This document shows positions 1 to 11,259 of a DNA stretch of 64,000 nt, piece after piece. The position numbers were made by a program, and so were the translations under genes. Source of the DNA: Cornus controversa (lineage: Eukaryota; Streptophyta; Magnoliopsida; Cornales; Cornaceae); NCBI GenBank assembly GCA_026545225.1, contig CM048846.1, positions 17,844,501 to 17,908,500 on the forward strand. Reading direction: 5' to 3'. Below the pieces are notes generated by a model that was not told the DNA's origin, searched no databases, and was given only the letters and a program-made list of their open reading frames with translations. Numbering within the stretch: position 1 is the first letter of the stretch; every line of letters starts with the position of its first letter.

Positions 1-251
1 GAGTGTAATGGGTGTGAGTCTAGGACAGAGTGTTGTATTTTTGCTTTGACAATAGTAGATTTAGTTCTCTGGGGCTACAAAATCTTACCCATAGTTTTTT
101 TTTTTCGATCTGGATTTTTCACGTATATCTGGTGCATTCATTTACTTTATTTTATTTACTTACTTTGTGGGATTGTGTAGATTTTAATTAGAGTTAAAAT
201 TGAATAATCTGAAAGATTAAACAAAAAACGAGTAAGCCTAATCACCCCCCT
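1..251 (+). repeat. Right end of a ~1.25-kb LTR-like repeat, cut by window edge
   Basis: This is the end of a repeat whose full copies lie at 252-1530, 15381-16650 and 16651-17925. It has the same run from a GAGTG(C/G)A-type motif through a long T tract to a C-rich CACCCCC stretch. It aligns with about 16390-16650, so positions 1-1530 look like the duplicated counterpart of the end of unit B plus unit C. The family assignment (long LTR of a Sirevirus-like copia element) is from memory of such LTR ends and is tentative. Confidence 0.5.
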
Positions 252-1530
252 CTATTTTTGTAATTGACAATATCCAGTGTCAAAACTAAAAATAATTGAG
301 TTGTTATATTTTATTTATATTCTTGTAATTGATCATGTAATCGAAGTCTCAGAGTAAGCATGAAGTTTTTCACCAACAATACAAATGTTTTTCAAGGTAT
401 AAAGCTTGAATCTTTAGAAGAAGGCATCAATGATCTGAATAAAAAGTTGATCGATTGAAGTTTTCAAATAGTTCTGCTTGCATGAGGATATCGTTGATCA
501 AATATTAGAGTCACGTAGTCTAGATAAAGTGGTGAGAACACATATATTTCAAACCGGGTGGTTCCAACCTTACAAAATTTGAGCTATTTTTCTACAATGT
601 TGGACCAGTCCAAGTTCTAGTCCATGAGGTCTCGATATCTCAAACCAAGACCTCTGCAAGGCTGGACTACTCCAAGTGAAGGCTGGACCGATCCAAGCCT
701 TCTAGTCTAGTGTTTTTGCCTTCCTTAATCCTATTTTGACTTTGATTTAACTATGAAATTCTTAAACTTTGAAACTTGTTTCCTATTGATTTTTAACTTG
801 TTTTTTAAGAAAAATTAGAGTTTTTAATATCTATAAAAACTTCATATGATTTCTCTCTCGGTGTGCTTTCACAAAACTTTTAATATGCATCAAAAATATT
901 ATTTTTAGAAAAAGAAAGCATTAAGATATTTTTCAACAGATAACTTTGTTTTTCTGTTTATATTTTTAAGAGTATACACATATTCACTGAGTGATTTAGG
1001 TTTGCCTCTTTACTTGATCAATCGTTTGAAGATTGTTTCATAGATTTCTTATTAATCAAGATACTGGATTGATTTTTTCTACAACTATTCGTTGGTGAGT
1101 AAGGAGAAGAAGATCGCACTACGAAAAGGACAAAATACTTTCTGAGTGTTGGTGTTCTTCTAGTTACCCTTCTGAAAGAATTGTGACATTAGCCGGGAGT
1201 CTACAACAATTGGACTAGGGAGTCGCAATTGTAAGTTTGAGGCGTTCTGCATCAAGTTCTTGTCAGAGTGGAGTGGATGTGAGTTTGAGACAAAGTCTGT
1301 TGTACTTATCTTTGGCGATCGTGGATTTGGTTCTTCAAGGCTACAAAGCCTTACCCGTGATTTTTTTTCGATCTGAATTTTTCACGTATATCTGGTGCTT
1401 TCGTTTACTTTATTGTACTTTATTTTATTTACTTGCTTTGTATGATTGCTTAGATTTTAATTGGACTTAAAATTGGATAATATGAATGATTAAGCAAAAA
1501 GCAAACATACATAATCACCCCCTTCTAAGT
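252..1530 (+). repeat. LTR-like repeat unit A (~1.25 kb)
   Basis: Full copy of the repeat seen twice in tandem at 15.4-17.9 kb. Landmarks in order are a GTGTCAAAACTAA start, a region of paired 'accagtccaag' type motifs near 600-700, a purine-rich AGGAGAAGAAGATCGCACTA near 1105, and a C-rich CACCCCCTTCTA end near 1515. No protein-coding domain is visible. It looks like LTR material without an internal region, but I could not fix the termini or find target duplications. Internal open frames such as 1237-1470 are not conserved between units and are not called. Confidence 0.45.
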
Positions 1531-2962
1531 TTTAAATCTAACTTTCAAAGCTGCTTCCGCACCACGCAACTCACATAATAAATGTGGCAGCTTTTTTAAA
1601 AATTGCTTGATGCGAATTGCTCCTTATTACATATGATGATGTCAGAATTTTTTGAAGATTCAAAAATACTCTTTTTGTCATTTCACATTTTGCATTTTCT
1701 TAAAATAAAAAAAAATTATAAAGTAAGAATACATTAGTCTGTTCGTTGTTCATTTTCTCCCAAATTGAAAATTTGTTTTTATTTACATAAATTGAAAAAT
1801 GTAAGAGATTTTGGAAACAAAATGAGTTTTTCACATTTTCTACGTAGCAGAGGGAGTTTTTTTTTTACTTTACCCTTGAATATAACAACTAAGAAAGCCC
1901 CAGCCATACCACACCAGTTGAAATCTTGTCTTAGCCTCTCCTCCAGCAAATGGTGCTCAAACACCATAAATCTGCTTTCGTTGTATCCTAAGTTCCTTTT
2001 ATTCCACTGCTATACAAATATGCATGAGATTAAGTGGAAGCATTCATATGCACCATGTCATTGATATCTGTAGTCAATGAAAATAAAGATATATATAGCT
2101 TATGTACCATGTATATATGTAAAAGAAACTAATCCTCCCGAAGAGTACTTTAACTTGTCTAAATGAGAAATATATCCCTTTTTAAGAATCCACTATACAA
2201 TAACAAATCAACACTTGTCCCATAATAAAATTTGTCACAGGTCCACCACATCCTACTTGTGTATCTCTAAATTTTGAAATGGCATCCTCATTACTCCTCT
2301 ATATTTGATTGTGAGCCAAATCTTCGTAAAGTTAAGATAAATGATTTTCTCACCCAAATTCGGAGATTGTATCATCACCTCTAAAGTTAATATTTTCCTT
2401 TTCTTCTTCGGTTAAGATATATATACAGCTTTATTAAGGTATTCTTATTACTATTTGATTATGAAAATCCAAGCATTTAACTTCTTTCCAGACCTAGAAG
2501 ATTGATTAATCCTTATAAAAATCCTTTAATTGTGATGAAACAATATTGCCACGAAAAAAGTTATTTTAGTAACGTCCCTTTATTCGTCAGAATTGAAGTA
2601 TTTATTTGTGACAATTCTGAAGTGTCATAAATACTTTTTATTTGTGACAGTTAATTCTCGTTACTTATAATGTACTACTTGTGACATTATTTTACCGTTA
2701 CAAATACTTTTTATTTGTGACCCCAAATTTCCGTTACCTATAATAAATTACTTGTGACATTATTTTACGTCACAAATTCCCTCTGTCTTTTTCCTCCCCT
2801 ATCCAATTTTGGTCTCTACTAATACTATTCATAATTTTCTTTCTTGGTTCTCAACAGTACTCTATCATCACAAATTCATAAATATTTTTTTCTAACTGAA
2901 AACTAATCGTCAGTTGCATTGTTGGGTCTCTACTAATACTATTCCCAATGCATATTAAACCA
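1531..2962. other. Duplicated spacer upstream of G1, no gene
   Basis: Non-coding. It is nearly identical in order and content to 17926-19310, upstream of G3. Recognisable shared blocks are the CACCATAAATCTGCTTTCGT stretch (near 1963 and 18357), the ATTTGTGAC-rich repeats (2540-2780 and 18950-19130), and a final 'ggtctctactaatactattccc'-type block. Short open frames here differ between the two copies and show no protein features. Confidence 0.7.
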
Positions 2963-2970
2963 CATTAATG

Positions 2971-3597
2971 CAGGGCCGGCCCTGGGCCTAGGCGGTTCAA
3001 GCGGTCACCTAAGTCTCCCAAAATTTTGAATTTTTTGAGAGAGACCCCAATTTTTACTAAGCCCACTAGATGTTATTTAAAAAAAATATAGTAAATAATA
3101 GTCCAGGATGTCTAGGCCAACATTTAGAAACAAATAGTCAACTAGATCTCATTTAAAAAATAATGATAATAGTCCAATACACTGGTTTGGGCTTCATTTT
3201 AAAAATAATGATAATAGTCTAATACACTGGTTTGGGCCTCATTTAAAAAATAATGATAATAGTCCAATACACTAGTTTGTACCTCATTTTAAAAATAATG
3301 ATAATAGTCCAATATGTTTGAGCCTCATTTTAAAAGAAAAATTATAATTTTTTCTTATAAAGGTGTGTTGAATATTTTCTTTTAATTTTTTTATGTGAAT
3401 TGGATCGTGCTATTTATAAAGCATCAAGACCAGAGTTTTTTTTTCAACATTAATATATTTTATTTGCTTATAGTCTCATTTTAATAAAAAAAATTGCACT
3501 CCTATAAAATTTATTCACGCGTGAAACTTTAGGTAGAAAGGACCCATTTGAAAATTCGCGGCCTCTCATCATTTTTGAAATCTCAAGACCGGCCTTG
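2971..3597. mobile_element. Non-autonomous hAT-type element (MITE) with 8-base target duplication
   Basis: The element is flanked on both sides by CATTAATG (2963-2970 and 3598-3605), the 8-base target duplication expected of hAT elements. The ends are imperfect inverted repeats: CAGGGCCGGCCCTG on the left, and on the right the complement of CAAGGCCGGTCTTG. The paralogous spacer upstream of G3 carries a single CATTAATG at 19695-19702 with no insertion, which is an empty site. The interior (about 3130-3325) is a roughly 60-base unit repeated about four times. No transposase is present. Movement must have depended on a transposase supplied elsewhere. Confidence 0.88.
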
Positions 3598-3605
3598 CAT
3601 TAATG

Positions 3606-4017
3606 TTATATCACCTATCGAATCGTATTAAACTAGTCGTAACATTACTCATAAAGTTAATGTTTTTCTTTTCTTCTTATTGGTTGGTGCACCACCAACA
3701 CAATTTTGTATCTCTAGACAAGAAAAGTTTAGTATAGTTAAATCTCAATTGACTAACCTTCCAGTTAAATCTCACTTGACTAACCTTCCATTCGAGATTG
3801 TGAAACTGATTTTCATCCAATAGTTAAAAATGTGAGTTGAAGATGAAAGTGCCTTTACAACGAGTTAAGTTGCCTCATATATTAATGAAACTTGTTGTCC
3901 CATGTATATTAATAGGAAGGACCACTTCCATTCACCAATCTAGGTTTTTGCATCCTCATTAATTTTTTATTTTAAAAATTCAGGCTATTAACTTCTTTTG
4001 TATGTTATTAATTAATT
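3606..4017. other. Promoter-proximal spacer of G1
   Basis: Non-coding. It resembles the regions just upstream of G2 (10560-10860), G3 (19703-20090) and G4 (30971-31180), with shared blocks such as the stretch around 'ggaccactt' followed by 'ttgtatcctcattaat'. No further structure was seen. Confidence 0.6.
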
Positions 4018-4078
4018 GGCATGGCAATGTTAACCTGTCACAGTCGGTTGAATATCCTTATAAAATCCAGGTAAACCT
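4018..4078 (+). promoter_or_regulatory. Conserved promoter block of G1 (GTTAACCTGTCACA plus TATA box)
   Basis: Contains GTTAACCTGTCACA, then a GGTTGAAT motif, then TATAAAA at 4059-4065, about 80 bases upstream of the G1 start codon. The same ordered block precedes G2, G3, G4, G5, G7 and (with a degraded TATA) G8, which supports a core promoter shared by the family. Confidence 0.72.
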
Positions 4079-4230
4079 TGCTCCTATATCACCCTTGTTC
4101 TGTATATATCTTCTTCTTCTTTTAATTTGCACATACACAAGTACATGGCTATTGCTAAATCAATCACACCTTCATTGTCTCTCTTTTGCCTTGTGCTTGT
4201 CACCTTCTTGGCTCTTCATGATCAATGTAA

Positions 4231-4294
<64 letters not shown>
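4231..4294. repeat. (TA)n microsatellite in the intron of G1
   Basis: About 60 bases of alternating TA directly after the splice donor. The introns of G3 and G8 have shorter TA tracts at the same place, so this is a lineage-specific expansion. It produces spurious open frames rich in Ile-Tyr on both strands. Confidence 0.95.
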
Positions 4295-4299
<5 letters not shown>

Positions 4300-4469
4300 C
4301 CTAATGCATTTTTTGTTGCCTTTCTTTTGTTTACTGGATTTGGCTGTGATTCTGATTTTTAATTTTCGATTCTGATCAGGCAGTGAAGCCAGAGCTGATG
4401 ATGTGGTCATTTCCGAGGTCAAAAATGCTATGATAGAAGAAAAGAAAACTTCTGAGACATGCATATATA

Positions 4470-6579
4470 TGTTGGATATGTGGCTCGAATTTATGGCACC
4501 GAAAGCCACCGAAAGAGAAGAAAATTAGGTGCCGATTTTTTGGACTTTCGTCTGCCAGAAGTAGCCGAACTTTTGGACTTGATATCCCTCTTTGTAGTAT
4601 ATATATACTTGATGTATATACTGTAAGATGAAGGCAAGAGATGTAGCATGGGGTGCACCACAGGGTATGCACAATCTGAGAGAAAATTTGTATCTGTTTT
4701 GTAACAATTTTCTCTATAGTGAATCATTGCCTCCCGTGGACGTAGGCAATTGCCGAACCACGTAAAATATCTGTGTATTTGTGTGTGTGGTGCTTTGTTT
4801 GTTAAATTTCTGGGCTCCAGGGCACAACAAATTGGTATCAAAGCCTTGGTTCAGAGCATTTTTCTCACTGCCTATAAATTTAAAGTGCTCAAACTTGAGT
4901 TTTGAGCATACTGGAGGGTAGATCTCGCCCATACGAGACCAACAGAACAAACCGGAGGTCAAACGGAGGTCGGAAGAGCCCTCACGCGCCACCAGAAGAA
5001 ATCGCGTGTAATGCACGCTTCCCACGCGCTCTCACGCGCCAGTAGTCTTAACGAAGCGTGAAATTCACGCGCTCACGTGCTCCAGAGGTAGAAGACAAGT
5101 GGAGGCCACGCGCCCACTCGCCCCCACACGCTGCACGCGCTTGTGCCGCATCAGAGCTGACTCAGCGAGTCTGGACCGAGTCGACTCGCTGACTCAGCAT
5201 TTGACTCATCTGCCACATCAGCCGATGGTGCCATGTGTCAGCCACGTGGCTTGACTTTTCCAAAAATTGCAATTCAGTCCTTGTTATTTTTGAAAATTTC
5301 AATTCTGCCCCTCTATTTTCTAAAAATTACAATTCTGCCCCTCAGTTTTTTGAAAATTTCAATTCAGCCCCTAATGTTTATGTAAATTACAATTCGGCCC
5401 CTAAAGTTCCTAGTATTTGCAATTTTGTCCCTGATGTTTCTAAAAATTGCAATTCTGCCTCTGAACATCTTGTTAATTGCAATTCAGTCCCAAAAGTTCC
5501 TATTAATTGCAATTCTGCCACTGAAGTTCCCATTAATTGCAATTCAGTCCCTGATTTTTCTAAAAATTGCAATTCTGCCTCTGAAGTTTTGATTAATTGC
5601 AATTCAGCCCTCTAAGTCCCTAAAAATTCACAATTCTGCCCCTAAACTTTCTGATTAGAATTGAAGTTTGTATTTGGGGTGGATTTAGCTATGTTTTATG
5701 GGATTTTGCGGTTGATTTACGGTAAATTTGTTTAATTTGGGCAGTGATCTGTCATGGTTCAAACACTGAGTATTTTTTGGTGTTTGGTTTGGACAACTTT
5801 GGCATGTGGCAATACAAAGTTTTGGATGTTCTGACTCAACAAAGTTGGTGATAGTCTTGGTGGGCTGTCATATTTGGTTTTATTGGGTTGATTTCAGAAA
5901 TCAATTTGTTTTGGGCCTCTATAGTGAATAGGCTGAATTTGAAGTTGGTTTGGGTCTTGTTTGAGTTGTGAGTTGGTCCAACATGGCTGATGGTTTGGGC
6001 TTTCCATAGGCAAGCAGAAAAAAAGGTCAAGTTCAGCACTGACATTCATCGTGGCGTCTAAGGGCGCATTGGAGGAGGCAACGTTGATTGGTCGTTTTTC
6101 ACCGAGGTGGAGAATGTTGATTGGTGGATTCCTGCCAAGTTGAAGAGCGTTCAGAATTTTCACCAAGGTGGAGATCGTTGATTGGTGAATTCTCGCAAAG
6201 GTGGAGATTGTTGGATATGTGGCTCGAATTTATGGCACCGAAAGCCACCGAAAGAGAAGAAAATTAGGTGCCGATTTTTTGGACTTTCGTCTGCCAAAAG
6301 TAGCCAAACTTTTGGACTTGATATCCCTCTTTGTAGTATATATATACTTGATGTATATACTGTAAGATGAAGGCAAGAGATGTAGCATGGGGTGTGCACC
6401 ACAGGGTATGCACAATCTGAGAGAAAATTTGTATCTGTTTTGTAACAATTTTCTCTATAGTGAATCATTGCCTCCCGTGGACGTAGGCAATTGCCGAACT
6501 ACGTAAAATATCTGTGTATTTGTGTGTGTGGTGCTTTGTGGTACTTTGTTTGTTGAATTTCTGGGCTCCCGGCACAACA
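4470..6579 (+). mobile_element. Short non-autonomous LTR element (TRIM/LARD-like) inserted in G1
   Basis: Two direct terminal repeats, 4470-4829 (360 bases) and 6209-6579 (371 bases), start TGTTGGATATG and end CACAACA. A 5-base target duplication ATATA lies on both sides (4465-4469 and 6580-6584). A primer-binding-like TGGTATCAAAGCC starts at 4833 and a purine-rich tract ends at 6208. The roughly 1.4-kb interior has no gag or pol, only GC-richer leader sequence (4900-5230) and a tandem array (5254-5640). The terminal repeats differ at only about 1-2% of positions plus a few small indels, so the insertion is recent, probably around a million years old or less. It is structurally whole but has no coding capacity. 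Confidence 0.88.
5254..5640 (+). repeat. ~30-base tandem array inside the LTR element
   Basis: About a dozen degenerate copies of a 27-33-base unit built on 'aattgcaattc(a/t)g(c/t)cc'. Because the unit is close to a multiple of three and free of stops, one frame stays open on each strand (5235-5615 plus, 5387-5602 minus) and reads as a repeated Asn-Ser-Ala pattern. I regard these as by-products of the array, not proteins. Confidence 0.8.
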
Positions 6580-6723
6580 ATATACTGAATTTTCATCTTG
6601 TGGGCTCGGATTTCAAAGTTGTTGGTGGTGCCGTAGCACCGATAAATACTATCCCACCAAACTATCAAGAGTCTTCGCAAATGCTTTTTCCTTGCCACCG
6701 GCACTATACATAATGTGCCATGA

Positions 6724-6800
6724 GTCGACATTTGTTTTCTTTGCTTCGATCGGATCTTCCTTCTTTTGCGTTGCAGCGATACAAATGTGATCGAAGAACT

Positions 6801-6843
<43 letters not shown>

Positions 6844-7161
6844 CCTGGAATATTAAAGAATATATAAAATATAAGTTCATTTTGTCATGAAGATACATTA
6901 TTATAATTCTGCATTTTAATTTTCCATATGTTTTGCACAATACTACTACACCAAAATATATATATATCTTATCATTTCTGCTCTACGTCCCTTGAATCAA
7001 ATTTCTGACTTTGCCCCTAGTCGTAAAAGGAATCAAAAGTGGTGTTAACACCTATACCATCTTTTCAACATCTCTCAAATTATTGTATTTAATAGTGTGC
7101 CTTTAATATGAAACAATTGTTTGTTACTTACCCAAAAAAAACAAATAGAATTTTTTTGTTT
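6724..7161. other. 3' flank of G1, no gene
   Basis: Contains the 3' flank shared with G3 (block near 6745-6780 matches 20625-20680), a (TA)n tract at about 6803-6840, and the start of the spacer block 'ggtgttaacacctat' that recurs at 9270, 13600 and 21865. No gene seen. Confidence 0.6.
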
Positions 7162-7170
7162 AATTTAAAA

Positions 7171-8396
7171 GGACAAAATGTACTCACACCCCCTAAGTTT
7201 GCCCTAAATATACTTATATACAAAGTTTGCTTAAACTTACACTTATACCCTTGAAGTTTCGAGTTTGACCGCACACAACCCCTAATTGAAATTCATCGGT
7301 CAAAAATTTATTTGAAATGTCTGTTTTACCGTTCACAAACTGAAAAGGCATTTTTAACTTTACTTTTTACGTTAAAATACCATATTGTTCCGAACTTTTC
7401 TTTTTCACTTGACAAAACTACCCTTATTACCTTATTATTTTTCTCCTCACTTTCTCTAATTCTTCCTCTCTCTCTCCTTTTTTTTTTCTCTCTCTTTCTC
7501 GAATCTGTCTCTCTACATCTAACCCTCTCTCTTTTCTTTATTTTATCTACTTCTCTCTCTTAATTCTTCACCCTTTTCTCTTTTTTCTTTTATTTTTTTT
7601 TCTCTTTTACCGTTTGTTATGGCAGTGCACATGAAAATTAGCAATGATAGCATGGTTTTGGTGGTGGCAATGGTGTCTCGGCAATAGTAGAAATGATGGC
7701 AATGCACGTGAAAATTAGCAATGATAGCATGGCTTTGGCGGTGGCAGTGGTGTCTCGGCAATAGTAGAGATGACAAAAGAGGAGACCTATATATATGAAG
7801 AATGTTACAAGAGTACATGAGTTTATTTGCAAATATGAGAAAGTTAAAAGAGGATATTTTGCATTTTGCCTTTTATTACAAAGTATACATATATTTATTT
7901 CAAAAAGGAAAAAAAAAAGTAGTGATGGCACTGATAAAATTGAAATAATAAAGTAAATTTTAGCCTCAAAGTTTGAATTTGTTTAGATTGAATTTTATTT
8001 TTCAGTGACAACTAATATTGGGTCATACACATAATAGAGAAATAATATAAATTATTTGTTAAATTGAATCACCAAAACACATTAGACTCATTTCTTTATT
8101 TCACAATTCTTTTTATAACTAAAAATTAAAACAAAAGAATACAAAGAATTTTGTTGCCCCTTCACTGAATTTAGGGGACACTAATATAGTAATATATCGA
8201 TTGAATGGTTAATTTAATTATTTTATTTTAATAGATTTTTTAAATATAATATAGTTATTATATTGATGGGTAAAATTATAATTTCCCATCAAATTATTGA
8301 TGCAATTTTGTTCAAGGGTGTGAATGTAAATTTAAACAAATTTTGTACATGAGTGTGTTTTAGGCAAATCTCAAAGGGTGTGAGTGCACTTTGCCG
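7171..8396. mobile_element. Non-autonomous Mutator-like (MULE) element, 9-base target duplication
   Basis: A 9-base duplication AATTTAAAA flanks it (7162-7170 and 8397-8405). The ends form long inverted repeats of roughly 95 bases. The left end runs GGACAAAATGTACTCACACC, and the right end read on the minus strand is CGGCAAAGTGCACTCACACC. The similarity continues inward through the ACACTTATACCCTTGAAG-type stretch. Long terminal inverted repeats with 9-base duplications are the Mutator signature. Paralogous spacers at about 13730 and 22000 have the same flanks joined without it. The interior holds a pyrimidine-rich stretch (7440-7610) and a 77-base tandem duplication, but no transposase. No captured host gene was recognised. 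Confidence 0.85.
7621..7774. repeat. 77-base tandem duplication inside the MULE
   Basis: Two adjacent copies (7621-7697 and 7698-7774) differ at only about half a dozen positions. Both include GCATGG(T/C)TTTGG and GTGTCTCGGCAATAGTAG. Confidence 0.85.
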
Positions 8397-8405
8397 AATT
8401 TAAAA

Positions 8406-10080
8406 TAACAATTCAGTACTTGAGGCTATAGTGAAATTTGTAACGGTCCACCATGTACCCTAACTATGTATCTGCAAAAAATCTATGAGGGCACTCTCAT
8501 TGAGCTTGCATTATCAATGATTGAATTGAGAGGCTACGAGGGATATAAACTCAATACAATAGTTAATAACATAGCATTCACGTGATAAAATTACTCTATA
8601 TTTGATTATAAGTCAAATTGGAGAGTCCGAACAACTTACATATTCTCTAGTTTGAAGGTTCTGTTCTTGCTAGTGATTAATCAAAATTATCTTTAGAATT
8701 TCATTAGAATTCCACTTTTCTCTACTCATATGTTGTTACTCATTTGAAGAATTAAAATGAATTGGACAAAAAGTAAATTATTGGGCCCGCTAAGGACCAA
8801 GGTTGTAAGGGTTTTATATTGCTCATACAATATTGAGAATTCCGAGAGCGTATTTCGGGATTAGGATTTGAGAGACCGGTAGATATTCTTTATTTCTTCG
8901 CATATTGAAATTCATTATGGATATACGTTGTAAGCTGAACCAAATTAAATCTATGTGTTTTGGATAGTGCTTGATTTTTCGTTTATGTTATTTCTTGATT
9001 ATTCTTTTATGCTTTTTAGTTATTTGTCGCAACATAAATCAGAAGTGTTAACTCTGGGCTTGGATTCTCTCCAAGTTTTTCTTTCTCCAAGCATCTCCAA
9101 ACAAAATTCGACCATTACAAATGTGTCATGTCATCACTTGTTCAACTACCGATCATGTATGGTCACATACACAACTTAATTCCTACAAAAAAAATTACAT
9201 GATTTGAATTTAATTGTCAGATCTTGCCTTAGAGGTGTTTGGAGAGAAAAACTAAAAGGAGGATCCCAATTCATTAACACCCATCCCATTTTTTCACCAT
9301 CTTTCAAACAATTGTATTTAGTAGTCTCCATTTAGTGTGAAACAATTATTTTTAATTACCAAAATAAATAAGTAAATAGAAATGATTTTTTTTTTGGGTT
9401 TAATTGGAATAACAACTCAATACTTGAGTGTTCAATAAAATTTGTCGCAGGTCCACCACATTTCCAACTATGTATCTCCAAATGTTAAAAATTTATTAGG
9501 AGGGCACTCTAATTGAGCTTACGTTATCAATGATTGGATTGAGAAGCTATGATGGGTATAAACTCAATCCAGAACATGGCATCCACGTGATAGAATTACT
9601 CCTCTATATTTGATTGTGAGCCAAATCCGAATAAAGTTAAAAATAATAATTTTATCCTCAAAATTGGTGCGTCCCAACCAGAGATAGATGGACCGTGGGG
9701 GTGTAGGGTCATACCTTCTGTTACATGATTCCGATGAATCACAAAAAGACAAAAAAAAATTTAATTTTTAATGACGGGTCTTTCGGTTGTTAGGTTTTTT
9801 TATACATTTTCTTAAATTATTTAAAATTTTTTGTCCGTTAAGTTTACTTAATCTCTATGCCTTTTTGTATTATTTATATAATTTAATACAATTTTTTATA
9901 TTTTTAACATTAGTGATCTGTAATAATTTTTCATGCATCACTACTCTAAAGTTAATATTTTTCTTCTCTTCTTATCGGTTGGTCCACCAACACAAATTTG
10001 TATCTCAAGATAGGAAAAGGAAGAGTTTATCATGGTTGAATCTTACTTGAGTTAGTACCTTTGGTCAAACGCCAACTTAT
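8406..10080. repeat. Two degenerate copies of the cluster spacer, no gene
   Basis: Two copies of the recurrent spacer block lie at about 8430-8640 and 9420-9640. Landmarks are 'ttgtcgcaggtccaccac', 'agggcactct', 'cactcaatcca', 'cacgtgatagaattact' and 'atatttgattgtgagccaaa'. The 8640-8760 part (TCTCTAGTTTGAAGGTTCTG onward) matches gene 3' flanks at 21487, 31980, 40450 and 60975. Open frames here are short and not conserved between copies. Confidence 0.65.
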
Positions 10081-10560
10081 AAAAGGACAAAGCAAAAGTA
10101 ATTAGAAGGACACCGACGTGGTGTCGGTTGACTGCGCTCCGATGATCAAGTCAGATATCGAAAATAATTTTTAAAACTATATCAAGACACTCAGAGGATA
10201 TTAATTACGTACCTTAGTATATATAAATCGTCTCTATATTTATAGCAGACGAATAATAACATGTCCAAGTAAGAGACTGACTCTTCAGTTCCCCAAACTT
10301 ATCTGGAGATAGAAGAGTCGTGGTAAAAGTATATCTCTTGTACACGTTACCTTAATTAGCATATCTCTTGTACACGTTACCTTAATCTCAACTTCCACAT
10401 GATAAGTTTTCACAATTGGAGTCAAATACTCTATCAAGTACCTTTCGAACGAGTACTTCTACAATATTTCAGAAATTTATTTCAGAAATTAGTTAAATGT
10501 AAGAATCTCATCACTGATAAAATATTATTTTTCATTATTATAGAAAATTATAAAAAATGA
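10081..10560. other. Unresolved insertion-like segment upstream of G2
   Basis: This segment has no counterpart in the spacers of the other copies. It starts with a GC-richer GACACCGACGTGGTGTCGG palindrome-like motif near 10110. It includes a TATA-like run (10218-10250) and a short direct duplication of TATCTCTTGTACACGTTACC (near 10332 and 10363). This would fit a solo LTR, but I could not define ends or a target duplication. Confidence 0.35.
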
Positions 10561-10860
10561 AGTCAATTAGTGATGGGTTTCCCGAATACACGAAATCCCC
10601 CCTATTTAATAATTTCCCCTTTGGGACAGAAAGATTGTGAAATTGCTTTTGATCTAATGGTTGAGAATGTGAGTTCAAGATTAAAGTGCCTTTACAATGA
10701 ATTAATTAGCAATATTACTATAAATGAGAGTGAAGTAAGTTGCTTCATATTAATGAAGTTTGTTGTCCCATTTATATTAATAATGGGAAGGACCACTTCA
10801 CAAAGTTAGTTTTTTGTATCCTCATTAATGTTTGATTCGGTATTAAAATTCAAGTTGTAG

Positions 10861-11223
10861 GGGCTAGTTTGGTACGCAAGAATGAAATAAAGTGGGAATG
10901 GAATGAAGTTAGGAATGAAGATCATTCTCATTCTAATGTTTGGCTACAGATAGAGAATAGTGTAGGAATAAAATTGTATTACCTTCCAACATGTTATATT
11001 TTTCTATATAAAATAGAATCAGTTTTAAAAATATGACATAATTTGGCCAATTTAATTTAATTACCATGTTAAAAAAAAGAATTAATTACCTATTTAGTTA
11101 AAAATATATAAATCAAGATATAATCCGTCTTTTTCTTCTAGTCAAGATTAATATAATCTTTTACATGAAAAAAAATAATATTTTATTAAAAATTGAAAGT
11201 GATAAAACAAGAACCTATATACC

Positions 11224-11259
<36 letters not shown>

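Larger units (their letters stand above)
4145..6723 (+). pseudogene. G1: secreted cysteine-rich peptide gene (ESF1-like), broken by an LTR element in exon 2
   Basis: Exon 1 (4145-4226) encodes the family signal peptide, ending ...LALHDQ with one extra base. The intron is 4227-4379 (GTAAGT donor, ATCAG acceptor) and is swollen by a (TA)n tract. Exon 2 resumes with CSEARADDVV and the acidic linker up to TSETCIYM. At 4469/6580 it is interrupted by a 2.1-kb LTR element with an ATATA target duplication. The remaining 3' part (6580-6723) still shows the CWWC core but lacks the later cysteines present in G3, so the gene had degenerated beyond the insertion itself. The TGA matching the G3 stop lies at 6721-6723. 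Closest relative in the window is G3 (20217-20601). The ESF1 naming is inferred from cysteine spacing. Confidence 0.75.

Noticed and set aside
4002-4375. Open frames of 82-100 codons over the first exon and TA tract of G1
   Set aside because: They run through the intron; the gene-family comparison shows exon 1 ends at 4226 and splicing continues at 4380.
5235-5615. 126-codon open frame with Asn-Ser-Ala repeats
   Set aside because: Produced by the 30-base tandem array inside a non-coding LTR element; the opposite strand is open too.
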